From the NCBI GenBank assembly GCA_036402075.1, contig DASWTP010000238.1, positions 1 through 64,000 on the forward strand: a stretch of 64,000 nucleotides of DNA, written 5' to 3'. Numbering within the stretch: position 1 is the stretch's first letter; every line of letters starts with the position of its first letter. Below, one piece after another: positions 18,277 through 26,788 of this stretch. The notes below the pieces were generated by a model. That model had not been told where the DNA came from and made no database searches. It worked only from the letters and a program-made list of their open reading frames with translations. The stretch comes from Chryseosolibacter sp036402075. GTDB lineage: Bacteria > Bacteroidota > Bacteroidia > Cytophagales > Cyclobacteriaceae. The position numbers were made by a program, and so were the translations under genes.

Positions 18277-19797
18277 CTACCGGTCTGACAAAGCTGCCAG
18301 CGCTGTCTTAAGGGAGTTCAATCGTTGTTCGCGCATGAGCGCAACGGGCTCTGCCATTCGTTCTGCGCAATCTGTGGCTGGACAGCGCTCACAAGTTTCG
18401 CCAACCATGCGAATCGGTATTGCTGGGTCATTCCAGAAAAGTACTTTCTTCTTTAATTGCGAAGTCAAGCGAAGTCCAATGGAGATGCTGTGGTTGATTC
18501 CGGTTCCTTCCAGCGCAGGCTTGGCGAAACTCAGGATCAGGTATTCGTTCTCATTGCCGAAATAACGCGAACGCTGGGCAAAACAAATCGGATGAGAATA
18601 CATCCCTTTTTTCAGTTGCGCAGACAAATTCTTCAGGATATTGATTGAGATCCACCGCCTGCAATAATGCTCGTGCATCATGTTCGCGTGCGGATTGTGC
18701 AACCCTGCCAGGTGCATTTCTTTGGTCAATTCAAAATCATCTGTTCCGTTCCGTTGGCTGAAGCGTAGAAAGAAGAGCTCCTGTATCCCGAAATATCGAG
18801 GCAGCAGGTTTGTGAGGCGATGAGCGAGTATCTCAGGCGAAACCTTGAAATCGTCAACCAGCGTAACCCAGTCAACACTGTTGAAAGTCGGCTTGTCGAG
18901 CAATGATGATACACGTGTGATCACCACCTCGCGCCTTAACATCAGCGCGCAGGCGAAATAGGATGCTTTGAAGTTATTCAACACTTGCTCGAAAGAGTCG
19001 AATTCCACCCACGAAGCTGTGAACGGTCTTTCACTCAGATTTAGGAACTGAAACCCAACCTCTCTGGCCAGGATAAACGCTTTCTGAGTTCGATTAAGAC
19101 TCGGATTCAATAGGATCCGAGGATTTTTTGCCGGTAGAAATACGGACCGAAGCTGTTTCAGTTCCGGCTGATTGTTGAGCCCGGCTTCTTCAACCTGGCA
19201 TCCGTATGATCGCTCGAGAATATCCCGGAGCAGCTCCCACTCGAGCGCATGCACTGGATCCAGACTGTGAATCTTTACGAAATCATCTACCGCCTCTTCA
19301 ATTTCATCAAAGTGATTTTCATGCATCTCCTGGTACGATCGCAGCGCAGCAAAATAGAAATTCTCTACGCGCATCCCGTAGTTGCGGCTAATCTCGATGA
19401 TCGTATTGATGAAGGCATTGAGCTTCAATGGCACTTTCGCAAGGAGGTCCATGAGCTGAGACTTGTCTATGCCCAAAACGTCATGGAGAACTTCCTTCAT
19501 CATCTTCGATTGCAGAATTTCGGCAACGGGTGCCAGTTTCTTGTTCATCTTCAGGGATACAAGCCAGTCATAGCTGACGTCAAGGCTGTTGGCGAGCACC
19601 GAAATCTTATCAGGCTTAGGCAGTTTCTTCCCTTTTTCAATTTCATTCAGATAAGAAATCGAGATACCGGTCGACTGGGCGAGCTCGGCAAGTGACAATC
19701 CTTTCTCGTCCCGAAGCTGGCGCAACTTCATGCCAAGGATGAGGCGTAAGTCGGCCTCATCGATTGTGGCGGCCATTCCCTTTTTTAACTGGTTCAT
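18277..19797 (-). CDS. RamB-like XRE regulator with degenerate ImmA/IrrE domain (DUF2083)
   Basis: This 506-residue regulator has an N-terminal helix-turn-helix (about residues 20-78, LAELAQSTGISISYLNEIEKG) and a middle domain of the ImmA/IrrE (M78) kind. The zinc-binding HExxH is lost there: the corresponding helix reads ILAREVGFQFL. The C-terminal part (about 330-480) matches the short-chain fatty acyl regulator family (DUF2083) and carries a Cys cluster, ETCERCPATDC. RamB of Corynebacterium, from this family, controls glyoxylate-shunt genes. Here the gene is divergent from aceB and aceA, 193 bp apart, which strongly suggests the same role. The ligand, possibly an acyl-CoA, is inferred. Confidence 0.88.
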   Translation of the reverse strand: MNQLKKGMAATIDEADLRLILGMKLRQLRDEKGLSLAELAQSTGISISYLNEIEKGKKLPKPDKISVLANSLDVSYDWLVSLKMNKKLAPVAEILQSKMMKEVLHDVLGIDKSQLMDLLAKVPLKLNAFINTIIEISRNYGMRVENFYFAALRSYQEMHENHFDEIEEAVDDFVKIHSLDPVHALEWELLRDILERSYGCQVEEAGLNNQPELKQLRSVFLPAKNPRILLNPSLNRTQKAFILAREVGFQFLNLSERPFTASWVEFDSFEQVLNNFKASYFACALMLRREVVITRVSSLLDKPTFNSVDWVTLVDDFKVSPEILAHRLTNLLPRYFGIQELFFLRFSQRNGTDDFELTKEMHLAGLHNPHANMMHEHYCRRWISINILKNLSAQLKKGMYSHPICFAQRSRYFGNENEYLILSFAKPALEGTGINHSISIGLRLTSQLKKKVLFWNDPAIPIRMVGETCERCPATDCAERMAEPVALMREQRLNSLKTALAALSDR

Positions 19798-19812
19798 GAT
19801 GTCTGGATTTTT

Positions 19813-19937
19813 TTCGCTGGACAGCGAATGGCTTTTGCGGAAAAAATATTTTTCTGCTTAAATACCTAAAAAGGCCATTCCAACCTGTTTCAATCGATTA
19901 CGAAATCAGCGAAAATGCCGAAAAAGCGAAAATTCGC
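19813..19937. promoter_or_regulatory. Candidate operators in the regulator/aceBA divergent region
   Basis: Repeated TTCGC/GCGAA half-sites fill this interval. TTCGCTG and CAGCGAA (19813-19819, 19822-19828) form a perfect 7-bp inverted repeat with 2-bp spacing. CAGCGAA recurs at 19907-19913, and GCGAA/TTCGC form another inverted repeat at 19926-19937. The first site lies 15 bp before the regulator start codon and the last lies about 50 bp before the malate synthase start. The sites would suit a dimeric HTH regulator controlling both genes. Binding is inferred. Confidence 0.5.
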
Positions 19938-19990
19938 TCGATTTTTTTATACCCGGGAGCAGATGATTAACGCTTAATCCCAAATATCAT

Positions 19991-21604
19991 ATGAGTCAAA
20001 CATTCCACGAACCAGCAGTGTACACCAACAACATCCAGGTAAAAGGCCTGATGAACGCTGGTTATGAACGGGTCCTGACACCAGAGGCACTTGAGTTCAT
20101 TGGTTACCTGCACGATCAGTATAATCAAAAACGCAAGTCACTCCTTGTGCAGCGCGATATCAGGCAGGAGAAATTTGATTCCGGTGAATTACCGGGGCTT
20201 CTCGAGTCCACAAAACAGATTCGTGAAAATGCATGGCAGGTAGATCCAATCCCGGCCGCACTGCAAGACAGACGTGTGGAAATTACCGGGCCCGTAGACC
20301 GAAAGATGATCATCAACGCGCTGAACTCGGGAGCTAATGTGTTCATGGCCGATTTCGAAGACTCTACCTCTCCAACCTGGGAAAATATAATCGATGGCCA
20401 ATTAAATCTCATCGATGCAGTTCGTGGCAAGATCTCCTATATATCGCCTGAAGGAAAAACCTATGCACTGAAAGAGACGCCAGCCGTGCTAAAAGTAAGA
20501 CCTCGCGGTTGGCACCTGGAAGAATCGCATATCCTCGTTGACGGTCTTCCAGCCTCAGCCTCCCTCGTAGACTTTGGACTTTTCATTTTTCACAATGGTA
20601 AATACCTGGCTGAGCAAGGAAGAGGTCCATTCTTCTATTTGCCCAAGCTTGAAAATCATCTTGAGGCAAGGCTTTGGGAGCAGGTGTTTACATCAAGCGA
20701 AAACATTCTCGGCCTCGAGGAAGGAACAATCAAGGCTACGGTCCTCATCGAAACCATCACCGCTGCGTTCGAAATGGAGGAAATTCTTTACGAACTAAGA
20801 AAGCACATCGATGGCCTGAATGCAGGCCGTTGGGATTATATCTTCAGTATCATCAAGAAGTTCAGGAAGCGTTCAACGTTCGTTATGCCTGACAGGGCCG
20901 AGGTAACGATGAATGTTCCTTTTATGAAAGCCTATGCCCAGTGGCTCGTCAAGGTTTGCCATAAGCGGGGAGCGCACGCGATGGGTGGAATGTCGGCTTT
21001 CATTCCCAGCAAGGACGAAGAGATCAACAAGGCAGCGTATACAAAAGTACGCGCGGACAAAGAACGCGAAGCAATGCAGGGCTATGATGGAACATGGGTT
21101 GCCCACCCAAAATTAGTTGAGGTTGCTAAAGAGATCTTCGACAGGGTGTTTGGAAAGAATCCGCATCAAAAACACGTGATGCGCGAGGATCTGGATGTTG
21201 ATCCGGCCGCGCTGCTCGACATTGCTTCCGCGAATGGCAAAGTTACCGAACGAGGAGTTCGCACCAATGTGAACGTGGCACTGCTCTACATTGAGTCGTG
21301 GCTCAGGGGCATTGGTGCTGTGGCCTTATACAACTTAATGGAAGATGCAGCAACCGCGGAAATTTCCCGCGCCCAACTCTGGCAGTGGATTCAGCATCGC
21401 ACAAAACTCGAAGACGGACGGACCATGACCGCTGAGTTGTACCAGGCGCTATGCGAAGAAGAGTACCAGGACATCCGCAAGCAATTTTTGAGTTCTGGCA
21501 GCGAGACGCTTTCGCTAGCGACCTCGCGCCTGATCCTCGACCGACTCGTGCTTAGCCAAACATTCGAACCATTCCTTACGAGCCGTGCATACTTACACCT
21601 TTAA
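19991..21604 (+). CDS. aceB: Malate synthase A (glyoxylate shunt)
   Basis: This 537-residue enzyme condenses glyoxylate and acetyl-CoA to malate. It has the family landmarks FMADFEDSTSPTW, VRPRGWHLEE (catalytic Arg region), TVLIETITAAFEMEEILYEL (metal-binding Glu) and GLNAGRWDYIFS. The C-terminal LMEDAATAEISRAQLWQW carries the catalytic Asp (MED). The length matches malate synthase A rather than the 720-residue G form. It is cytoplasmic. It is followed 30 bp later by isocitrate lyase on the same strand, forming the classical aceBA pair, with a RamB-like regulator divergent upstream. Confidence 0.96.
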   Translation: MSQTFHEPAVYTNNIQVKGLMNAGYERVLTPEALEFIGYLHDQYNQKRKSLLVQRDIRQEKFDSGELPGLLESTKQIRENAWQVDPIPAALQDRRVEITGPVDRKMIINALNSGANVFMADFEDSTSPTWENIIDGQLNLIDAVRGKISYISPEGKTYALKETPAVLKVRPRGWHLEESHILVDGLPASASLVDFGLFIFHNGKYLAEQGRGPFFYLPKLENHLEARLWEQVFTSSENILGLEEGTIKATVLIETITAAFEMEEILYELRKHIDGLNAGRWDYIFSIIKKFRKRSTFVMPDRAEVTMNVPFMKAYAQWLVKVCHKRGAHAMGGMSAFIPSKDEEINKAAYTKVRADKEREAMQGYDGTWVAHPKLVEVAKEIFDRVFGKNPHQKHVMREDLDVDPAALLDIASANGKVTERGVRTNVNVALLYIESWLRGIGAVALYNLMEDAATAEISRAQLWQWIQHRTKLEDGRTMTAELYQALCEEEYQDIRKQFLSSGSETLSLATSRLILDRLVLSQTFEPFLTSRAYLHL

Positions 21605-21634
21605 ACTATTTTTCAGACACTTACTTACAATAAT

Positions 21635-22948
21635 ATGAACAAGCAGGAAAGAATTTTTCAATTGAATAACAGCTGGAAGAATGATAGCCGTTGGACTGGA
21701 ATTAATAGGCCGTATACCGCTGAGCAGGTGGTAAAACTTTCGGGAAGCGTGCGGATTGACCATACCATCGCCCGACTGGGAGCCACACGGCTCTGGAATC
21801 TGCTTCACACGGAAAATTGTGTGACAGCACTGGGCGCGCTGACGGGAAATCAAGCAGTGCAACAGGTGCAGGCGGGGTTGAAGGCAATCTACCTCAGTGG
21901 ATGGCAGGTGGCAGCTGATGCCAACCATTCCGGACAAACCTATCCTGACCAAAGCCTTTATCCAGCGGACAGTGTACCCGGTGTGGTAAAGCGAATCAAC
22001 AACGCCTTGCTTCGTGCTGATCAAATCCAAACGCAAACAGGCGAAGGAAACGTTCATTGGCTTGCCCCGATTGTCGCGGATGCGGAAGCTGGCTTCGGAG
22101 GGAATCTGAATGCATTTGAATTGATGAAGATGATGATTGAAGCTGGCGCGGCAGGTGTTCACTTTGAGGATCAGCTTTCATCAGCAAAGAAATGCGGCCA
22201 CCTTGGTGGAAAAGTTCTCGTGCCAACCCGCGAGGCGATCGATAAGCTGATTGCGGCAAGACTGGCTGCTGATGTAATGGATGTTCCCACCATCATTGTC
22301 GCACGGACAGACGCGGATGCGGCAAATCTTCTGACTAGTGATATCGATGAGCGCGATCGGAAATTCATCAAGGGGAACCGCACACATGAAGGATTTTACC
22401 ATGTGAAAAACGGAATTGAACAGGCCATTAGCCGAGGTTTGTCCTATGCACCGTATGCTGACCTTGTTTGGTGCGAAACGTCTCATCCTGACCTTGATGA
22501 AGCCTATGAATTCGCGCGGGGAATTCATGCCGAATATCCCGGTAAACTCCTTGCCTATAATTGTTCACCTTCGTTCAATTGGGCAGCGAAGCTTTCAGAA
22601 AAGGAGATGCTCAACTTCAGGGAAAAGCTTGCATCTATGGGCTTCCGATTCCAGTTCATCACGCTGGCCGGGTTCCATGCGCTGAACACGAGCATGTTCG
22701 AGCTCGCTCTCGCCTACCGTCAACGCGGCATGGCTGGCTACTCGACACTACAACAAAAAGAATTTTCGTTACAGCAAGACTATGGATTCAAAGCGGTGAA
22801 ACACCAGGCGTTCGTTGGAACGGGTTATTTCGATGCTGTCCAGGAAGTCATTACGAATGGACAGGCGTCAACCACTGCGTTGAAGAACTCAACCGAAGAA
22901 GCCCAGTTCAACCACGCACCTGCAAAAGAAATTACACTGGTAGCGTAA
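21635..22948 (+). CDS. aceA: Isocitrate lyase (glyoxylate shunt)
   Basis: This 437-residue enzyme splits isocitrate into glyoxylate and succinate. The active-site signature KKCGHLGGKVLVP is present with catalytic Cys188. The metal site reads PIVADAEAGFGG, and the substrate region includes YNCSPSFNW and the phosphoryl-site-like GFRFQFITLAGFHALN. The size fits the short bacterial form. It lies 30 bp after aceB, so the two are likely one transcript, which ends at the strong stem-loop at 22971. The pathway allows growth on acetate or fatty acids and fits the thiolase elsewhere in the window. Confidence 0.96.
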   Translation: MNKQERIFQLNNSWKNDSRWTGINRPYTAEQVVKLSGSVRIDHTIARLGATRLWNLLHTENCVTALGALTGNQAVQQVQAGLKAIYLSGWQVAADANHSGQTYPDQSLYPADSVPGVVKRINNALLRADQIQTQTGEGNVHWLAPIVADAEAGFGGNLNAFELMKMMIEAGAAGVHFEDQLSSAKKCGHLGGKVLVPTREAIDKLIAARLAADVMDVPTIIVARTDADAANLLTSDIDERDRKFIKGNRTHEGFYHVKNGIEQAISRGLSYAPYADLVWCETSHPDLDEAYEFARGIHAEYPGKLLAYNCSPSFNWAAKLSEKEMLNFREKLASMGFRFQFITLAGFHALNTSMFELALAYRQRGMAGYSTLQQKEFSLQQDYGFKAVKHQAFVGTGYFDAVQEVITNGQASTTALKNSTEEAQFNHAPAKEITLVA

Positions 22949-22970
22949 GTCAATTGTTTTAAAATTCCTT

Positions 22971-23015
22971 TGTTCCTTTGCCTCCTACGCCCGTGGGATG
23001 GCAAAGGAACATTTG
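22971..23015 (+). terminator. Terminator of the aceBA operon
   Basis: A 12-bp perfect stem (TGTTCCTTTGCC at 22971-22982, GGCAAAGGAACA at 23000-23011) encloses a 17-nt loop that can fold further, followed by TTTG. It sits 22 bp after the aceA stop and between convergent genes, so it may serve both strands. Confidence 0.8.
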
Positions 23016-23042
23016 TGATCTGGTGATCGCATGACTTCCAGT

Positions 23043-23942
23043 CTACCCGGCAGCCACGTGCTTTAGCTTCGAGAAATTCTGCAAATTGAAAATCACCAGT
23101 GCAACAGCAATAATTCCGTAGCCTACAAGCTGAATCGAATTGATCGACTCATGGAATACCACAAAGGCGATCGTGAAATTGATCAGCGGATTGAGGTACA
23201 TCAATATTCCGATTGTTGCCGAGTTGATCCGGTTCAGGGCAAAAAGGTTAAGGAATAGTGGAACGACTGTAAAGAACGTGGCTATCAACAGAATGATACC
23301 GTAGAAACGGTACGAAGTAGGAATTTCATTGACGAGCAGTCCGCTGAAAAACGTGAGAACAATGCTGGCGAATAACACCTGCACGCCCAACAGGATTAAA
23401 CGATCAAAGCCTTGAACCTTGCGCTGTGTGATAAGATAAAGCGCGTAAGTAAACGCGGTGAGAAAACTATAACCAAGCTCGAGCGCTGAACTGATTCCGA
23501 TCAGGATACAGCTGAACGCGCACAACACTACGGCCACCCACTGCATCGTGCTCATTTTTTCCTTTATCAGTGCGTAGCCAAGCACCGCGGTAATCACCGG
23601 GCAAATGAGGTAAGAGAACGAAGCTGTTTTGATATTGATATTATTGACGATGTAGATAAAGGTCAGCCAGTTCACGGTGAGCAATATGCCACCCGCCACG
23701 CAAAGCAAAATGATATTTCGTCTGGCTGTACTCGGCAGCGCCTGGAGCTTGCGCTTATTTTCAATTACCTCGCTTCGTTTAAACCCAACGACAAGAATGA
23801 TGAGAAGCGCAAGCGAGAATAATATCCTGAAGTAAAGTATTTCTCCTGCGGAAAATTCGCTTAGCGCCCGAAGCGGAAGTGAGAAAAATCCCCAAACGAC
23901 AAAGGCTGTGATGGCGGCTGCGTAATGTTTTCGATTGTCCAT
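23043..23942 (-). CDS. EamA/DMT-superfamily transporter, RarD-like
   Basis: This 299-residue protein has about ten hydrophobic helices in two EamA repeats. It starts HYAAAITAFVVWGFFSLPLRAL, and the first loop has FSAGEILYFRILFSL, which resembles the RarD branch (AxEILxHRIxWS). The central NWLTFIYIVNNINIKTASFSYLI segment covers the helix 4 region shared by RarD proteins. These are inner-membrane exporters of small metabolites or of unknown substrates; RarD was first named for chloramphenicol sensitivity. The substrate cannot be predicted here. The gene ends beside the aceBA terminator and has a TATCTTCGC sequence, near the -7 consensus, shortly before its start. Confidence 0.82.
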   Translation of the reverse strand: MDNRKHYAAAITAFVVWGFFSLPLRALSEFSAGEILYFRILFSLALLIILVVGFKRSEVIENKRKLQALPSTARRNIILLCVAGGILLTVNWLTFIYIVNNINIKTASFSYLICPVITAVLGYALIKEKMSTMQWVAVVLCAFSCILIGISSALELGYSFLTAFTYALYLITQRKVQGFDRLILLGVQVLFASIVLTFFSGLLVNEIPTSYRFYGIILLIATFFTVVPLFLNLFALNRINSATIGILMYLNPLINFTIAFVVFHESINSIQLVGYGIIAVALVIFNLQNFSKLKHVAAG

Positions 23943-23963
23943 GAAGCCGCGAAGATAAGCAAA

Positions 23964-24347
23964 CTATTGTTCGATGTTCTTCTCTTCTTTTCGTGCGATG
24001 ATCCTCTCTTTTTTGATGTCGATGCGAATCCAGTTGTAGATACTCATGTAAACGTTTGCAATCCATACCAGGGCAAATCCTGCCAGCAGGTAACCCACCC
24101 AGTTGTCCATCAGCAGTTTGTAGCCCGTGAGAATTAACATCAAAATAGTTACATAATGACTAAAGCAGTATTCGCAGGTAAAGAGGTAAAAAAATTTGCG
24201 TGTAACCAATCGTTTCCCCGCCTGGCTTCGCCTGACACAGTACTCCCGCGGCTCGCGGAAGACTTCCTCATGCGTGACCGTCCAGGCGATGCATGCAATA
24301 GGCAAAGCGAGAATAAATAACCAGATGATTTGGGTAGAAAGTGTCAT
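23964..24347 (-). CDS. Small membrane protein with a CxxC motif
   Basis: This 127-residue protein has three predicted transmembrane segments (about 7-25, 60-80 and 83-103) and a basic C-terminal tail. Between the first two helices it holds REYCVRRS and TCEYCFSHYVTI, giving a CxxC pair (Cys58, Cys61) at the membrane edge. This resembles the CxxC of DUF1360-type small membrane proteins, but I am not sure of the family. It precedes the RarD-like gene by 21 bp on the same strand, so the two are probably co-transcribed. The function is unknown. Confidence 0.72.
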   Translation of the reverse strand: MTLSTQIIWLFILALPIACIAWTVTHEEVFREPREYCVRRSQAGKRLVTRKFFYLFTCEYCFSHYVTILMLILTGYKLLMDNWVGYLLAGFALVWIANVYMSIYNWIRIDIKKERIIARKEEKNIEQ

Positions 24348-24413
24348 AACGCAATTCTTACAAAAGGCATTTGCGTTTCACTAAAAAGGCACGCCAGCGC
24401 GGTCGCTACCCTG

Positions 24414-25598
24414 TTATGATACTGAAGGCCTGACTAATGAAGCAGCCTTATTTGCTTTAGCGCGCGCTTCTTCAATGCTCTGAGCCCTCGCAAGGCAGAC
24501 ACCCATTCTACGTTCACCCCGCACTTCTGGCTTGCCAAACAGGCGGAGCTGGGTGTCTGGGTCAGTCAGTGCTGCTTCAATGTTTGAGAAGCGTACGTTA
24601 CCCGAATCGCCTTTTACGAGGATTACGCTCGAGGCAGAGGGCCCATGCTGGGTAATGTTTGGGATCGGCAATCCTAGAATGGCCCGAACGTGAAGTGCGA
24701 ATTCGCTTAGGTCCTGCGAGATCATGGTGACCATACCCGTGTCGTGCGGCCGCGGTGACAATTCACTGAAAAAGACCTGCTCTCCCTTCACAAAGAATTC
24801 AACACCAAAAATGCCACGACCACCCAACGCGTCCACAACTTTGCCGGCAATATCTTGTGCAGTCTTCAACGCGGTCGGATGCATCGGATGTGGCTGCCAC
24901 GACTCCTGGTAGTCTCCATGTTCCTGCCTATGGCCGATTGGCTCGCAAAACGAAATTCCTTCTTTGTGCTTAATGGTGAGCAATGTTATTTCATAATCGA
25001 AATCGATAAAGCCTTCAATAATCACCCGTCCGCCTCCACTCCTTCCACCCTCCTGCGCATATTGCCACGCGTAATCGATATCTCTTTCAGATTTGACCAC
25101 GCTCTGACCCTTACCGGATGAACTCATGATGGGTTTAACTACGCAAGGCATGCCAATCGCCTTCACTGCGGAAATAAATTCATCCTTTGTGCCGGCAAAC
25201 CGATAAGGTGACGTCTGCAGTTTTAACTTTTCAGCGGCAAGGGTTCGGATTCCCTCGCGATTCATGGTGAGTTTGGTGGCGTTTGCAGAAGGAATCACAG
25301 TAAAACCTTCATGCTCGAGTTCGATCAGTGTGTCCGTTGCAATGGCTTCTACCTCCGGAATAATATAATGAGGTCTTTCTAGTTCAACTACTTTGCGCAA
25401 GGCCCGCCCGTCTAACATCGAAAGCGTGTGCGAACGATGTGCGACTTGCATGGCGGGAGCATTATCGTAGCGGTCTACAGCAATGACTTCAACTCCGAGG
25501 CGCTGAAATTCGATCACAACTTCCTTCCCTAGCTCCCCGGAGCCGAGGAGCATGACTTTAATTGCAGATGGCTTGAGTGGTGTGCCAATAGTGAGCAT
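24414..25598 (-). CDS. purT: Formate-dependent phosphoribosylglycinamide formyltransferase (GAR transformylase 2)
   Basis: This ATP-grasp enzyme makes formyl-GAR in purine synthesis from formate, ATP and GAR. I choose ATG 25598 (MLTIGTPLKPSAIKVMLLGS), which aligns with the E. coli PurT start; seven residues upstream are not conserved. The 394-residue protein follows PurT almost throughout: LGKEVVIEFQRLGVEVIAVD, IPEVEAIATDTLIELE, KLTMNREGIR, SSSGKGQ in the ATP loop and SPRPHDTGMVT at the metal site. It is cytoplasmic and seems to stand alone, with the small receiver gene starting 440 bp upstream. Confidence 0.96.
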   Translation of the reverse strand: MLTIGTPLKPSAIKVMLLGSGELGKEVVIEFQRLGVEVIAVDRYDNAPAMQVAHRSHTLSMLDGRALRKVVELERPHYIIPEVEAIATDTLIELEHEGFTVIPSANATKLTMNREGIRTLAAEKLKLQTSPYRFAGTKDEFISAVKAIGMPCVVKPIMSSSGKGQSVVKSERDIDYAWQYAQEGGRSGGGRVIIEGFIDFDYEITLLTIKHKEGISFCEPIGHRQEHGDYQESWQPHPMHPTALKTAQDIAGKVVDALGGRGIFGVEFFVKGEQVFFSELSPRPHDTGMVTMISQDLSEFALHVRAILGLPIPNITQHGPSASSVILVKGDSGNVRFSNIEAALTDPDTQLRLFGKPEVRGERRMGVCLARAQSIEEARAKANKAASLVRPSVS

Positions 25599-25679
25599 AG
25601 TGGATTGTTTACCCGGCAAGGTAAAACTCCTAAGGGAGGCAAAAAAGAGAATTCTGCACGTCCTGGCTCACACGAACGG

Positions 25680-26036
25680 TTAGATCCGGTCGATAATCTC
25701 GTTGAATACAATTGGTTTTTCGAGGCACATCATAAAACCTGCTCCCATCAGCCTCTCCAGGTCGCCTTTTTGAAGAAGAGACGTCATCGCAATGAAGACA
25801 GTATGGCTTCCGACTAGCGGTTTCAACTGCTTTAGAATGCCGATGCCGCCAAAATTTTCCCGGAAATGCGCCTCTATAAATATAACATCGAATGGAGTCT
25901 CCTTGAAGGCTTGGATGCCTTTCTCGGGATGATCAAAGATATGAAGCGTGATATCCTCACGTTGCCGGAACATCTTTTCATAGATATAACGGTTCACGAG
26001 ATCATCTTCAAAAATGGCGACTAACGTTTTTTTCAT
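25680..26036 (-). CDS. Stand-alone receiver domain with Glu at the phosphorylation site
   Basis: From ATG 26036 (MKKTLVAIFEDDLVNRYIYE) the protein has 118 residues and is only a receiver domain. The acidic pair E10-D11-D12 after strand 1, the switch Thr85 (AMTS) and Lys107 (EKP) are all present. The end of strand 3, where the phospho-accepting Asp should be, reads VIFIEAHF, so position 55 is Glu. A Glu there can mimic permanent phosphorylation or mark a pseudo-receiver. It has no output domain, and the multi-PAS kinase gene lies 750 bp away beyond a second receiver. Confidence 0.8.
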   Translation of the reverse strand: MKKTLVAIFEDDLVNRYIYEKMFRQREDITLHIFDHPEKGIQAFKETPFDVIFIEAHFRENFGGIGILKQLKPLVGSHTVFIAMTSLLQKGDLERLMGAGFMMCLEKPIVFNEIIDRI

Positions 26037-26371
26037 ACTAGTGGGACATTGGATGATGTCACGATCCATGCCAATCGCTATGTGCCCGCTAAAACACTAA
26101 TTTAAAGGCTATTCCGGTTAAATAAGTCCTCATTTGAGAAACCGGGCGGCTTACCGGAACGAAGCGCCTGATTTTTTGGAATTTTTTACCGGTTTCAGCG
26201 AAAACGCAGGCTAATTGTCCTGTGCTTGGTGGCGTATTCGGTCTGAATAGCGGACCAAAATGAAAATCATCTTATAAAATTTGGAGGGGAAATTCACTAC
26301 GTATCTTTACCTAAGTAAAACTCTTTGTGTTTTGATCGATTTATTTATATTATGTTAGCGCAAATTTAAAC
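26037..26371. promoter_or_regulatory. Divergent region between two receiver genes
   Basis: These 335 bp contain no gene and must hold divergent promoters for the degenerate and the canonical receivers. The last 80 bp are AT-rich. I see no clear TAnnTTTG element or strong palindrome. Confidence 0.4.
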
Positions 26372-26788
26372 ATGACCGGATCCGGCCCCCTAATCATTAT
26401 CGAAGACGATCCTGACGATCAGGACATGATCAAGCGAGTTCTATCGAAGATGGAACTTGTCAACGAGCAGAAGTTCTTTGCGGATGGGGAACAGGCGATC
26501 CAATACCTTGAAAGCACAACAGAAAAGCCGTTCCTGATTATCAGCGATATCAATATGCCATTAATGAACGGGCTTGAGCTGAAGAAGTACATTCAGTCGA
26601 AAGAGTCCCTGCGAACGAAATGTTATCCGTTTGTATTTCTGACTACTACCGTAACAACAGCACAGGTGCAACTTGCGCATAGCCTTACCGTTGAAGGCTT
26701 TTTTGCCAAAGGCCAAAGCTATGAAGAACTGAAAGAAGTGCTCAAAACCATTATCACGTACTGGCAGCGTGCAAGGCATCCGTACTAG
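26372..26788 (+). CDS. Stand-alone response regulator receiver (Rcp1-like)
   Basis: This 138-residue protein is a single receiver domain with all functional residues: acidic E11-D12-D13, phospho-acceptor Asp59 (IISDINMP), switch Thr91/92 (LTTTV) and Lys113 (FFAKG). The long PLMNGLELKKYIQSKESLR segment after strand 3 and the lack of an output domain fit the Rcp1 type that works with PAS/GAF kinases. The histidine kinase encoded convergently right next to it is the likely partner. The two stop codons overlap in a CTAG at 26785-26788. Confidence 0.9.
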   Translation: MTGSGPLIIIEDDPDDQDMIKRVLSKMELVNEQKFFADGEQAIQYLESTTEKPFLIISDINMPLMNGLELKKYIQSKESLRTKCYPFVFLTTTVTTAQVQLAHSLTVEGFFAKGQSYEELKEVLKTIITYWQRARHPY

